From Apilactobacillus sp. (GTDB lineage: Bacteria; Bacillota; Bacilli; Lactobacillales; Lactobacillaceae), in the NCBI RefSeq assembly GCF_025290035.1, contig NZ_JAMBKT010000003.1, positions 1 through 38,539 on the forward strand: 38,539 nucleotides of DNA, read 5' to 3'. Positions 24,557 to 33,491 of this stretch are shown here, one piece after another (the stretch's first letter is position 1; every line of letters starts with the position of its first letter). The translations under genes were made by a program, and so were the position numbers. The notes below the pieces were generated by a model that was given only the letters and a program-made list of their open reading frames with translations, was not told the origin of the DNA and made no database searches.

Positions 24557-25319
24557 GACAATCTTTCAATTAAAAGATGTGGTTAAAACTGTTAACCCTG
24601 ATACTCCTGAAGAATTAAACATTTTAGATCACGTCAATTTAGACATTCATGAAGGTGACTTCATTACCATTTTAGGTTCTAACGGTGCTGGTAAGTCAAC
24701 TTTATTTAATACCATTGGTGGTAACCTTCGCCCTACTTCCGGCCAAGTTATCTACAAGGATAAAGACATCACTAATATGTCAGTCGTAAAACGCACTTCA
24801 TTTCTAAGTCGCGTCTTCCAAGACCCTAAATTAGGGACTGCCCCTCGTATGACCGTTGCCGAAAACTTATTACTAGCTGAAAAACGTGGTGGTCATCATC
24901 ACCTTATTCCTCGTCGTTTGAAGACCCAAATGAAACACTTTGCGGAAATTACTGCTAAAATGAATAATAACCTAAATCATCGTTTAAACACCGCCACTGG
25001 TAGCTTATCTGGTGGTCAACGCCAAGCATTGAGTTTCTTAATGGCTACCATCAATCGTCCTGGCATCTTATTATTAGATGAACATACCGCTGCATTGGAT
25101 CCTAAAACTTCTCAAAAGTTAATGGACATCACCGATGAAACCATCAAAGAACAAAAACTAACTTGTCTAATGATTACTCATCACCTAGAAGATGCCTTAA
25201 AATATGGAAACCGCCTATTGGTATTACACCAAGGTAAAATCTCATATGACATCTCTGGAGAAGAAAAAGCCAAGTTAACAAAAGAACAACTAATGACTTT
25301 CTTTAATGAAATTCAATAA
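24549..25319 (+). CDS. trpZ: Tryptophan ABC transporter ATP-binding protein TrpZ
   Basis: A 256-aa ABC ATPase energising the TrpXY complex at the cytoplasmic face. Walker A GSNGAGKST (residues 43-51), signature LSGGQRQALSFLMA, Walker B ILLLDEHTAALDP and switch-His region CLMITHHLEDAL are intact. DEHTAALDP instead of DEPTSALD is the usual form in this subfamily. AAGGGGG precedes the ATG inside the permease gene. It is the last gene of the operon and is followed by a terminator. Confidence 0.92.
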   Translation: MTKTIFQLKDVVKTVNPDTPEELNILDHVNLDIHEGDFITILGSNGAGKSTLFNTIGGNLRPTSGQVIYKDKDITNMSVVKRTSFLSRVFQDPKLGTAPRMTVAENLLLAEKRGGHHHLIPRRLKTQMKHFAEITAKMNNNLNHRLNTATGSLSGGQRQALSFLMATINRPGILLLDEHTAALDPKTSQKLMDITDETIKEQKLTCLMITHHLEDALKYGNRLLVLHQGKISYDISGEEKAKLTKEQLMTFFNEIQ

Positions 25320-25321
25320 AC

Positions 25322-25355
25322 AAAAAACACCTTTGAATTAATCAAAGGTGTTTTT
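25322..25355. terminator. Bidirectional terminator between trpZ and the dehydrogenase gene
   Basis: A 14-bp perfect stem (25323-25336 with 25342-25355), loop ATTAA, T runs on both strands. Confidence 0.92.
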
Positions 25356-25358
25356 ATT

Positions 25359-26222
25359 TTACTTCTTATAAATTTTCACTAGTCCATGTGTTCCATCATC
25401 GCCTAAATGGTATTCATCAACCATCTTTTCGTACAGTTCTTTTGCTAGCTTAGTCGCGGGCAAATCAATTTGCATTTCTTCTGCTCCTTGAAGAGCAATG
25501 CGTAGATCCTTTAAGAAGTGCTTAGCTGAAAAACCAGGTTTAAAATCACCCGCTAATACTCTAGGTCCATAGTTGTCGAGACTCCAATTATCAGCGCTCC
25601 CGCTAGAAACAGTATCCATCATCGAAGCCAAATCCAGCCCTGCGGCTTTGCCATATTCGAACATTTCAACCATCCCCGTCATCGTCCCAGCAATCATGAT
25701 TTGGTTCGCCATCTTAGTATGTTGACCTTTTCCAGGACCACCAAATAATTTAACTTGGCTTCCCATTACTTCTAAAACGAATTTGACTTGATTAAAGGTC
25801 GCTTCATCACCACCGACCATAATGGTAAGTGTGCCATTCCTAGCTCCGACATCCCCACCAGAAACTGGTGCATCTAATGTTTGAATCCCGCGTTTTTGTC
25901 CTTCTGCATAAATTTCTTCATCTATTTTAGGAGTACTTGTCGTCGAATCAATTAAAATGGTCTGATCATCAGCTCCAGCAAATAATCCGTGGTCGCCAAA
26001 GTAAATTTCTTTAACGTCATCTGGAAAACCAGCAATAGTAATCACCACTGATGAATTTTTAGCCACTTCTTCTGGTGTATCATACCATTTAGCTCCATCA
26101 TCTAAAACCGTTTGTGCATGCGCCTTAGTACGGTTAAATACGTTCACCTCGTGGTTAGCTTTCAATAAGTTTTGAATCATTGAAGAACCCATTACTCCGG
26201 TTCCAATAAAACCAATTTTCAT
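25359..26222 (-). CDS. NAD(P)-dependent beta-hydroxyacid dehydrogenase (HIBADH family)
   Basis: A 287-aa oxidoreductase. The Rossmann motif GFIGTGVMGSSM is at residues 4-15, the substrate-binding segment DAPVSGGDVGARNGTLTIMVGG at 117-138 and the catalytic pair Lys170/Asn173 in GKGQHTKMANQ. This is the pattern of 3-hydroxyisobutyrate dehydrogenase and tartronate semialdehyde reductase; the substrate cannot be decided and many lactobacilli carry several paralogues. NRT at residues 30-32 after the second beta strand suggests NADP preference. AGGAGG lies 7 nt before the ATG. Monocistronic and divergent from the next gene. Confidence 0.88.
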   Translation of the reverse strand: MKIGFIGTGVMGSSMIQNLLKANHEVNVFNRTKAHAQTVLDDGAKWYDTPEEVAKNSSVVITIAGFPDDVKEIYFGDHGLFAGADDQTILIDSTTSTPKIDEEIYAEGQKRGIQTLDAPVSGGDVGARNGTLTIMVGGDEATFNQVKFVLEVMGSQVKLFGGPGKGQHTKMANQIMIAGTMTGMVEMFEYGKAAGLDLASMMDTVSSGSADNWSLDNYGPRVLAGDFKPGFSAKHFLKDLRIALQGAEEMQIDLPATKLAKELYEKMVDEYHLGDDGTHGLVKIYKK

Positions 26223-26309
26223 AGTTGATTCCTCCTTTTCTTATAGCCTATAACTATTATCACTTTCTCGCAAACTTTCTGCTTAATTCCTATCGCAGGC
26301 AATTTTTGT

Positions 26310-26315
26310 TATAAT
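26310..26315 (+). promoter_or_regulatory. -10 element of the bitopic protein / PEBP operon
   Basis: A perfect TATAAT 41 bp before the ATG at 26356; no clear -35. Confidence 0.4.
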
Positions 26316-26355
26316 AGATAAGTAATACTATTTTTCCGAATGGAGGATTATTTGT

Positions 26356-26808
26356 ATGAATAATGGTGATAACGACAGTAGAATCCGTAAATACACGTTT
26401 GATGATACTGTTACAAATGCTAATAAAAGTCGCCAAAACAATAACCGCATTTGGCCGATCATAATTTTTATCGTCGTAGTGGCTGGATTAATTCTAGCTG
26501 GTGTTAAAACCATCACCTACTTTACTTCTAATAGCCACTCAAACCAGTCAACCGAGATGAGTTCACAAGTTCGAAATAAACAATCTCAAACCGATTCACA
26601 GAATCAAAATGATAGAAATCAATATGCCATGCCAACTAAGAAATCTGGCAAGAAAACGATGTTTGATCGTACCCATATTTTCAGTTCCGTTGCTGATGCT
26701 CAAAACTATGCAAAGGCAACCCAAGACCAATGGTTAAAAGCTGGTTATACCAACTATACCGTGTCGGCTGATTCACAAGGTTATTATATTTTGAAATTTA
26801 TTAAATAG
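26356..26808 (+). CDS. Bitopic protein with SPOR-like C-terminal segment, function unknown
   Basis: A 150-aa protein. A polar N-terminal cytoplasmic part (residues 1-32) is followed by one transmembrane helix (33-50), then a Ser/Gln/Asn-rich extracytoplasmic linker (57-100) and a C-terminal segment HIFSSVADAQNYAKATQDQWLKAGYTNYTVSADSQGYYILKFIK. The F-x-S-x-x-D-A-x-x-Y-A pattern followed by a predicted beta strand resembles a single minimal SPOR-type repeat, the kind of module that binds denuded peptidoglycan; this similarity is only by eye. GGAGG lies 9 nt before the ATG. The PEBP gene follows after 12 nt in an evident operon. Confidence 0.7.
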   Translation: MNNGDNDSRIRKYTFDDTVTNANKSRQNNNRIWPIIIFIVVVAGLILAGVKTITYFTSNSHSNQSTEMSSQVRNKQSQTDSQNQNDRNQYAMPTKKSGKKTMFDRTHIFSSVADAQNYAKATQDQWLKAGYTNYTVSADSQGYYILKFIK

Positions 26809-26820
26809 GAGGTTTGTACT

Positions 26821-27333
26821 ATGAAGATTGAAGTTAACTTAGATAATAATCGTCTTCCAGATAAATATACTAGACACGCTGCTGTTGAATATATGGAACA
26901 TGATTTTCCAGTGGTATCATTCCCATTTTCAATCAAAGATGTCCCTGCAGGAACCAAAGAAATTGCCTTTGCATTAACTGATTTAGATTCAATTCCAGTA
27001 TGTGGTTTTGAATGGATTCACTGGTTAGTCGCTGGTTTAGACGGCCACGATGTTGACGTCCCAGAAGACGCTAGTCGTAACAACCCATTAAATTGGACAC
27101 AAGGTTACAACAGTTCTGCTGGTCACATCTATGACATGAAAGACCAACCTATCAGTCAACATTACATGGGACCCAAACCACCTAGTGGTGTTCATGACTA
27201 CACCTTAACTGTCTATGCATTAGACACCAAATTAAATTTCAATGATGGCTTTTGGTACAACGAACTAATTCATAATATGGCTGGTCATATTATTGAAAAA
27301 GTCAAAATCGACTTACCTGTTGAAAACAACTAA
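26821..27333 (+). CDS. YbhB/YbcL-family (PEBP, Raf kinase inhibitor-like) protein
   Basis: A 170-aa phosphatidylethanolamine-binding-protein fold. The bacterial signature is ALTDLDSIPVCGFEWIHWLVAGLDG (residues 51-75, with the ligand-site His67), followed by HYMGPKPPSGVHDYTLTVYALD. Its biochemical role is unknown in nearly all bacteria; small-ligand binding is assumed. AGGAGG lies 8 nt before the ATG. Co-transcribed with the upstream bitopic protein gene and followed by a strong terminator. Confidence 0.9.
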   Translation: MKIEVNLDNNRLPDKYTRHAAVEYMEHDFPVVSFPFSIKDVPAGTKEIAFALTDLDSIPVCGFEWIHWLVAGLDGHDVDVPEDASRNNPLNWTQGYNSSAGHIYDMKDQPISQHYMGPKPPSGVHDYTLTVYALDTKLNFNDGFWYNELIHNMAGHIIEKVKIDLPVENN

Positions 27334-27365
27334 AAAAAGAACCGATATTAATCGGTTCTTTTTTT
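27332..27365. terminator. Bidirectional terminator after the PEBP gene
   Basis: Stem AAAAGAACCGAT (27335-27346) with ATCGGTTCTTTT (27351-27362), loop ATTA, T runs in both directions. It overlaps the stop codon of the convergent small gene. Confidence 0.92.
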
Positions 27366-27687
27366 ATAGTCTTGCGATGCGTTGGGCTTCATCTTCTAAT
27401 CTGAAACAAAGCTCTAATGCATCATGACGAAAGTCTTCGACAAAATTTTCTTTTGTCGATTTAAATTCTGCGATTTGACTACCGCTAATCCCAGTGACAG
27501 TAAATGTATCTCCATTTAAATGAGAAGTGTCATAGTGGCCTTCTTCTGCTTCTTCTAGGTAATCTTGGAATAAATCAGCAACCGCTTGATAGATTACTTC
27601 TTCTTCAGTGACTTGATGACCGTCAATTAGCATACGTGCCATTTTTAATTTTACTTCGTCCATGTTTTCAGGAATTAATTCACTCAT
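27364..27687 (-). CDS. Small acidic protein of unknown function
   Basis: A 107-aa acidic soluble protein that I cannot assign. Its first half is helical (VKLMARMLIDG-type pattern, then EEEVIYQAVADLFQDYLEEAEEG), the middle has a short beta-rich patch (GDTFTVTGISGSQIAEF) and the end is helical again (HDALELCFRLEDEAQRIARL). I chose the ATG at 27687 (MSELIPEN), 11 nt after AAGGATGG; the ATG at 27699 lies on top of that motif. Single gene with its own bidirectional terminator, divergent from the FAD/NAD(P)-binding protein gene. Confidence 0.65.
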   Translation of the reverse strand: MSELIPENMDEVKLKMARMLIDGHQVTEEEVIYQAVADLFQDYLEEAEEGHYDTSHLNGDTFTVTGISGSQIAEFKSTKENFVEDFRHDALELCFRLEDEAQRIARL

Positions 27688-27809
27688 TATTAACACCATC
27701 CTTATGCATTAATTTTATCATATCCGTAAAAAATTTTGATAATTTTATGCGTCAAACCCAAATCAGTTTTTCAATCATGTTATTATCTTATTATAAAGGA
27801 GTGTTCGAC

Positions 27810-29666
27810 ATGCAAATTGGAATTATAGGTGCTGGCCCTCGTGGCCTATTAATGTTAAATAACCTTATTTTAAATCATGATGCTAATCATCTAGAAGATA
27901 TTACAATTCACTTATTCGACCGCTACATTCAAGGTGGCCGTGTGTGGAAAGTTAATCAACCCATCAGTCTAATCATGAATACCCCGGCAAATGAATTATC
28001 ACTTTTCAATGATAATCAAGCCGATGCTTACTCCATTTCAGAATGGTGTCAATCAGATGAATCAATTAAATTCATCAAACAATTAGATGTTGATAACCGC
28101 GATGAACTACTTGAAGCGGTCCAAAAAATTAACGACCGTTCATACGTTCCTCGTGCAATCTGTGGTGCATATTGTCAATGGTTCTTCTCTCTTTTAGAAG
28201 ATCAAATCAATCAAAATGACCATATTAATTTAGAACTACACTTCAATCAAAATGTAGATGAAGTCAAAGCAAATGACGATGATACATACTCAGTCTTCGC
28301 CAACCAACAACAATACAATGTTGACCGTTTAGTATTTAGTTTAGGCCAACAAGAAAATAAATTAACTAAGGATCAAGAATCTCTATTAAAGTATTCCAAG
28401 GATTACGACTTAACTTACATTTTACCTGGTGAAGCCGACGAAGCTGACTTAAGCCATATTCAAGCTGACCATAACGTCATTATTCGTGGAATGGGCCTTA
28501 GCTTTAATGATTTCGTATCACGTTTAACCGAAGGTCGTGGTGGAACTTTCACTGATAATGGTGATAATACCCTAACTTATCATCCAAGTGGCAAGGAACC
28601 AACCATTTATGCTGGTTCAAGACGTGGTGTCCCATATTATCCAAAAGCGATTAGTCAAAAGGCATTTAACGAAAATTATTCAGCTGTCTTTTTAACTAAC
28701 GAAAATGTGGATAAACATGTGCATAACGGCCACATTAGTTTTGAAGATTTCCACAAACTACTTCGTTTGGATATTGAATACAGATACTATTCTTTCTTAT
28801 TCGCTTTAAAACATCCCGAAATCAACGTGGAAGAATTCCAACAAGCTTTTATTGATGCAGATGATCACGATTCATTAATCGCTAGTTATCACCTAAATGA
28901 CGATGAAATCTTTAACTGGGACTTAATTTTAAACCCCGTCGCTGGAATTAAAATCTCAACACTAGATGATTACCAAGGCCATGTTAAAAAATGGTTACAA
29001 CTAATTGTTGACGATGCTCTATTAGGTTCTAAAACTTCTCCAATTACTGGTGCAATTGAAATGCTAAGGGATTTAAGAGACAATATTCGCTACATTTTAT
29101 CTAACCACCTATTTACTAACGATGACTTTGCTAACAAGTACCAAGGTCAATTCTCTGCTAACATGAAGTTCCTATCACAAGGTGCTCCCGCTGTGCGTAG
29201 TCAAGAAATCATCGCACTAATGAACGCTGGTGTTGTGAAGATTATTGGCCCTCAAATGCAAGTGATTGGTGCTAACCATAAGTTTATTACTCGTTCTGCT
29301 TTCTACGGTGAAGAAATTATTCAAGCCGATGCTTTAATTGAAGCCAGAACCAACGCTCCTGTTACTAACGTTTCAGCTAATCCGGTATTAACTAGTATGT
29401 TGGATAGTGGAATTGTGTCTGCTGAACAAATTACTTTATCAGATGGCAAAGTCGTGGCTAACTCTTCGGTTGATATCGACTTAGCTACCGATCGTGTCGT
29501 TGGTCAAAAGAACTTATACACATGGGGATTAAATACTGAAGGAGTTTACTTTGTGACTTCAGCGATTCCTCGTCCGGGTGTAAATGATTCAATTTACGCT
29601 GCAGCAGATAAGATTGCTAAAGAAATTTTTGATATCAAAGTGGATAACCCCACTATTTATATGTAA
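27810..29666 (+). CDS. FAD/NAD(P)-binding protein
   Basis: A 618-aa flavoprotein-like oxidoreductase. The dinucleotide-binding motif GIIGAGPRGLLML at residues 4-16 opens the protein, and RVWKVNQPISLIMNTPANELSLF and VDRLVFSLGQQEN follow the pattern of the FAD-NAD(P)-binding family that includes HpaD- and lysine/ornithine-hydroxylase-like enzymes. The C-terminus (TWGLNTEGVYFVTSAIPRPGVNDSIYAAADKIAKEIF) completes an FAD-binding half. No reaction can be assigned. The frame is open to 27636, but AAAGGAG 9 nt before 27810 and the motif at the very N-terminus fix the start. An extended -10 (TG-T-TATTAT, 27778-27786) predicts a very short leader. Confidence 0.8.
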   Translation: MQIGIIGAGPRGLLMLNNLILNHDANHLEDITIHLFDRYIQGGRVWKVNQPISLIMNTPANELSLFNDNQADAYSISEWCQSDESIKFIKQLDVDNRDELLEAVQKINDRSYVPRAICGAYCQWFFSLLEDQINQNDHINLELHFNQNVDEVKANDDDTYSVFANQQQYNVDRLVFSLGQQENKLTKDQESLLKYSKDYDLTYILPGEADEADLSHIQADHNVIIRGMGLSFNDFVSRLTEGRGGTFTDNGDNTLTYHPSGKEPTIYAGSRRGVPYYPKAISQKAFNENYSAVFLTNENVDKHVHNGHISFEDFHKLLRLDIEYRYYSFLFALKHPEINVEEFQQAFIDADDHDSLIASYHLNDDEIFNWDLILNPVAGIKISTLDDYQGHVKKWLQLIVDDALLGSKTSPITGAIEMLRDLRDNIRYILSNHLFTNDDFANKYQGQFSANMKFLSQGAPAVRSQEIIALMNAGVVKIIGPQMQVIGANHKFITRSAFYGEEIIQADALIEARTNAPVTNVSANPVLTSMLDSGIVSAEQITLSDGKVVANSSVDIDLATDRVVGQKNLYTWGLNTEGVYFVTSAIPRPGVNDSIYAAADKIAKEIFDIKVDNPTIYM

Positions 29667-29687
29667 AAAACGATAATACTACAAAAT

Positions 29688-29714
29688 AAAAACGTCCCTC
29701 TGGGACGTTTTTTT
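29688..29714. terminator. Terminator between the FAD/NAD(P)-binding protein gene and lysR gene
   Basis: An 11-bp stem (29688-29698 with 29702-29712), loop TCT, seven T on the plus strand and A-rich on the left. Confidence 0.9.
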
Positions 29715-30582
29715 AATACAGTTCTTCTTTATGATCGACGATGAAGTCGACAAAATATTGACTCGCAATTGGTAGTTCTTCTTTATTTTTATACACAATT
29801 GCGACCGGTCTAGTTACATCTGGGACAATTGGCTTACTAACAACCTTAAAGTCGGTTCTTTCAAACACTAATTCAGATAGAATACTAATGCCCAGTCCGG
29901 CTTCAACCATCGCCATGATTGTATAGTCATCTTGAATGATATATCTGACATCTGGAGTTAATCCAGCTTTTTTAAAGGCCTCAAGTGGTTCACTGTAGCC
30001 ACCACCTTCAACTAATATGAATGGATCATCCACAAGTTTTTCAATCGGAATTTGATTCAATTGAGCTAATGGATGATTTTCCGGTAAGAATGCATGCATG
30101 CTGGTCTTATGTATTAATGTCTTATTAAAACCATTTCCAAATTCAGCAGTCATGATGGCAAAATCAATTTGATCATTTTTAAGCCATTCTAGAATGGTTC
30201 CATAATCACCTTGATTTAAAATGAAGTTAATTTTAGGGAACTGGGTTTTAAATTCTTTGAATAATTGTGGTAACCAATAACAACTAACACTGGTAATCGC
30301 ACCGATTCTAATTGTACCGGATTGCAGCCCATTAATTGATTCAGCCGTATCCAATAATGAACGATATTGTTTTAAAGTTTGACGAATAAATGGGTACAGC
30401 TTTTCCCCATCAGGTGTTAATTCAACTCCCGAACGTGATCTTTTTAAGATATGCATATTGAATTCTTTTTCTAGACTAGCCATCATCTGACTTACTGATG
30501 ATTGGGTATAGCCTAGTTGTTCTGCTGCTTTGGTAAAGCTTTTATTTTGCAGCACTGCTTCTAAAACCAAAAAGCGGTTCAT
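29713..30582 (-). CDS. LysR family transcriptional regulator
   Basis: A 289-aa LTTR. The winged helix-turn-helix spans about residues 1-60 (SFTKAAEQLGYTQSSVSQMMASLEKEF), followed by the linker helix and the effector domain from about 90 (GTIRIGAITSVSCYWLPQLFKEFK). It is divergent from an APC permease with about 107 bp between start codons, the classical arrangement for a LysR regulator and its target. The effector is therefore probably an amino acid or related compound carried by the permease. AAAAGGTGAT provides the ribosome binding site. Confidence 0.9.
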   Translation of the reverse strand: MNRFLVLEAVLQNKSFTKAAEQLGYTQSSVSQMMASLEKEFNMHILKRSRSGVELTPDGEKLYPFIRQTLKQYRSLLDTAESINGLQSGTIRIGAITSVSCYWLPQLFKEFKTQFPKINFILNQGDYGTILEWLKNDQIDFAIMTAEFGNGFNKTLIHKTSMHAFLPENHPLAQLNQIPIEKLVDDPFILVEGGGYSEPLEAFKKAGLTPDVRYIIQDDYTIMAMVEAGLGISILSELVFERTDFKVVSKPIVPDVTRPVAIVYKNKEELPIASQYFVDFIVDHKEELY

Positions 30583-30689
30583 TTAATATCACCTTTTCTA
30601 ATGTAAACATTTTAAATATTAATTTTACTTATGTTGGTTTTCATTATATAGTGTTAGCAACTTATAAACAAGAAAAGGTGATGATACTT

Positions 30690-32090
30690 ATGCAAATTTT
30701 TAAGAAAGAATCGGTTAGCAATTATTTAGAGGCTGACTCACGATTAGCAAAGTCATTAAACGCAAAAGACTTAGTTGCATTGGGTATCGGTGCTGTAATC
30801 GGAACTGGGATTTTTATTCTTCCTGGTCATGAAGCTGCCAGCCATGCTGGTCCAGCTGTCGCAATTGCCTTTTTAATGGCTGCCATTGTTTCTGGCTTAG
30901 TTGGAATGGCCTACGCTGAATTTTCATCAGCAATGCCAATCGCTGGATCAGCATATTCATTTGGTTCAGTTGTCTATGGTGAAATTATTGGTTGGATTTT
31001 AGGTTGGGCATTGATTCTAGAATACTTCTTAGCGGTTTCCGCTGAAGCAACTGGTTTCGCTGCCTACTTTAACAACAATATTTTAGCCGCTTTTGGGATT
31101 AATATTCCAAAAGCCTTCCAAGCCAGCCCCATGGAAGGTGGCGTGATTAATATCACTGCCGTTATCATTGTGTTAATTATCGCAGGAGTCCTTCTAAAAG
31201 GAACCGAAATGTCCAAGAAAGTTGAAAACTTCGCAGTAATTGTTAAGGTTGTTATTATTATCGCATTTATTGTTATTGGTGCATTCTACGTTAAAACTAG
31301 CAATTATGTTCCATTCTACCCTTCACAATTCCACTCAACTCCATTTGGTATGGGTGGTATCTTTACTGCAGCTGCTACTGTATTCTTTGCTTTCATCGGG
31401 TTTGATGCACTAGCATCTAACTCAGCTGAAACAATTAATCCTGGTAAAAACGTAATTAAAGGAATTTTAGGAACTGTTATCTTTGCTGTAGTGCTATACG
31501 TAGCATTCTCCTTTGTATTAACTGGAATCGTTAACTACAAAGAACTAAACGTTGACGACCCCGCTGCTTATGCCCTACAAATTATTCACTTAACAGCATT
31601 TAATAAACTAATTACTATTGGTGCTTTGTTTGGTATCTTTACTGCTATGGTAACCATGTTCATCGGTGGATCAAGACTTGTTTATGCATTGGGTCGTGAT
31701 GGATTGCTTCCTAAATTTATCGGCCGCGTTAGTGAAAAACACTCTGTTCCAAGAAATGCGATTATTATCGCTACTATCGTTCAAGCTGTTTTCGCGGGTT
31801 TAGTTCCCCTATCTGAACTAGCTTCACTTATTAATGCCGGTACATTGATTGCATTCGCATTTATCTCATTTGGTGTTATCAAACTACGTCATCGTAAAGA
31901 CATCCAAAATGATGGTTTCAAAATGCCATGGTATCCATTCCTACCAATTGTCGCTGGAGTATTCAGTATCTTCTTTATTGTCATGCTTCCAGATATCACT
32001 AAGATTTTCGTAGCGATTTGGATTGTGATTGGATTTATCTTCTACTTTGCTTATGGTGTTCACCATTCCAAACTACAAAACCAAAAATAA
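30690..32090 (+). CDS. APC family (CAT-like) amino acid permease
   Basis: A 466-aa transporter with 12 hydrophobic helices. The helix-1 motif LVALGIGAVIGTGIFILPGHEAASHAGPAV and PIAGSAYSFGSVVYGEIIGWILGWALILEY place it in the cationic amino acid transporter (CAT/YfnA-like) branch of the APC superfamily; the substrate is not certain. AAGGTGATG precedes the ATG at 30690, giving a spacing of about 9 nt from AAGG; the ATG at 30681 is too close to it. Divergent from a LysR gene, which probably controls it. Confidence 0.88.
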   Translation: MQIFKKESVSNYLEADSRLAKSLNAKDLVALGIGAVIGTGIFILPGHEAASHAGPAVAIAFLMAAIVSGLVGMAYAEFSSAMPIAGSAYSFGSVVYGEIIGWILGWALILEYFLAVSAEATGFAAYFNNNILAAFGINIPKAFQASPMEGGVINITAVIIVLIIAGVLLKGTEMSKKVENFAVIVKVVIIIAFIVIGAFYVKTSNYVPFYPSQFHSTPFGMGGIFTAAATVFFAFIGFDALASNSAETINPGKNVIKGILGTVIFAVVLYVAFSFVLTGIVNYKELNVDDPAAYALQIIHLTAFNKLITIGALFGIFTAMVTMFIGGSRLVYALGRDGLLPKFIGRVSEKHSVPRNAIIIATIVQAVFAGLVPLSELASLINAGTLIAFAFISFGVIKLRHRKDIQNDGFKMPWYPFLPIVAGVFSIFFIVMLPDITKIFVAIWIVIGFIFYFAYGVHHSKLQNQK

Positions 32091-32091
32091 G

Positions 32092-32125
32092 AAAAAGCCT
32101 TCACTTTAAAGTGAAGGCTTTTTTT
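32092..32125. terminator. Bidirectional terminator between APC permease and MFS genes
   Basis: A 13-bp stem (32092-32104 with 32111-32123), loop TTTAAA (extendable), T7 on the plus strand and A5 on the left. Confidence 0.92.
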
Positions 32126-33491
32126 AGTCTTTATTAAACAAAATAACGATAAATTGAATCGCAGTGATAACTGCTAAAAAGAATATTGCGACCGCAAAGC
32201 CAACAACTGGTTGATGAATATTAACTAGATTAACTTTAGTAATAATCGTTGCCACAATCACAGTCCCAATTGCTCCTGCGAATTGTTGAACCGTTGTCAA
32301 AATCGCGTTTCCATCTGCTTTTCGTTCATTTTTTAAATAGCTTAGTGCTTTAGTCATGATGTTTCCATATGATAAGCCAATTCCAATCATAATCAATGTA
32401 TATGTGATGATAAAAAATAGGTCACTCACATGCGCTGAATTCACTGTTAACGCAATTAATGATATCAAGATTAATCCTGATCCAGATAAAATCGGTTTCT
32501 TTGCACCCACTTTATCTAATAAAATACCGGATAGCGGTGAAATAATTGCACCTAACACAGCACCAGGTAATAAAATTAATCCAGCAACACTGGAGTCACT
32601 ATGGTTAATAATTTGCACGTAGTTTGGCACTACAAACGCTAACCCTAAAATGATTAATTGGTTGATAAAAAATGCTAGTAAAAAGCGACTGTATGAGTGA
32701 TTTTTCAAAATCGATACGTTTAAAATTGGATTAGCCAATTTATTTTGTCTGACCATAAATGATATTAGGGCGATAATCCCGATCACCAATGGTAACCAGA
32801 CATTCACGTTTAAAATTTGATTAGTACTAATATTACTAATTCCGATAATTAAACCGGCAAAAGTAAATACGATAAATGCAAAACTAACAAAGTCAAAGCG
32901 ACTAGGTTTTAACTCTGGTTGGCTTAATTTAGGAATGGTAATCATCCCTAAAATCATTGCCAATATTAGTACTGGAATTAAAAAGATAAAAATATAACGC
33001 CAGCCAAGTGTATGCACAATAATTCCACCAAATGTGGGCCCGACTGCGGAAGCAGCAGCTGTAATCAATGATCCGAATCCCATCATAAAGCCGAGTCGAC
33101 TAAGTGGGACGTTATCTAAAATCAGATTGAACATTAACGGTAATGATATCCCGGTTCCAATCCCTTGCACTAGCCTACCAATAATTAAAAAGGTAAAGCT
33201 GGGGGCAAATACATCAATTAACAAACCAATCAAAAACATTAACCCTGAAAAAATAAACAAGTGCGTAGTCTTGAAATTCTCTTTTAAGAACTTAGATAAC
33301 GGAATCACACTAGATAAAACTAATAGATAAATTGTAGTAATCCATTGAACCACATTCAGTCCAATATGGAACTCGCTAATTAACGTAGGAAAGGTAATAT
33401 TCATTGATGTTTCAACGATTACCCCACTAAAAATCATCACGCCAACAGCGATAATTGATAATAATACACTTCTCGAAATTCTTTCTTTCAT
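32124..33491 (-). CDS. MFS drug-type exporter (DHA2/EmrB-like)
   Basis: A 455-aa transporter with about 14 predicted helices. The N-terminal VETSMNITFPTLISEFHIGLNVVQWITTIYLL is the EmrB/QacA pattern (motif D1 plus the WxxTxYLL helix), and motif C reads SAVGPTFGGIIV, characteristic of proton-driven antiporters. A role in efflux of toxic compounds is inferred; the substrate is unknown. The ATG has no ribosome binding site of its own: the nearest GGAG lies 21 nt upstream, in front of a three-codon ORF whose stop overlaps this ATG. A likely -10 (TATAAT, 33548-33553) lies upstream, and GTATCTTAATAC between the -10 and the GGAG is a possible regulator site. Confidence 0.85.
   Translation of the reverse strand: MKERISRSVLLSIIAVGVMIFSGVIVETSMNITFPTLISEFHIGLNVVQWITTIYLLVLSSVIPLSKFLKENFKTTHLFIFSGLMFLIGLLIDVFAPSFTFLIIGRLVQGIGTGISLPLMFNLILDNVPLSRLGFMMGFGSLITAAASAVGPTFGGIIVHTLGWRYIFIFLIPVLILAMILGMITIPKLSQPELKPSRFDFVSFAFIVFTFAGLIIGISNISTNQILNVNVWLPLVIGIIALISFMVRQNKLANPILNVSILKNHSYSRFLLAFFINQLIILGLAFVVPNYVQIINHSDSSVAGLILLPGAVLGAIISPLSGILLDKVGAKKPILSGSGLILISLIALTVNSAHVSDLFFIITYTLIMIGIGLSYGNIMTKALSYLKNERKADGNAILTTVQQFAGAIGTVIVATIITKVNLVNIHQPVVGFAVAIFFLAVITAIQFIVILFNKD

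Noticed and set aside
27636..27809. N-terminal extension of the FAD/NAD(P)-binding protein
   Set aside because: The extension runs over the divergent gene, lacks a ribosome binding site and does not look like protein; GIIGAGPRG at the very start from 27810 is the family norm.
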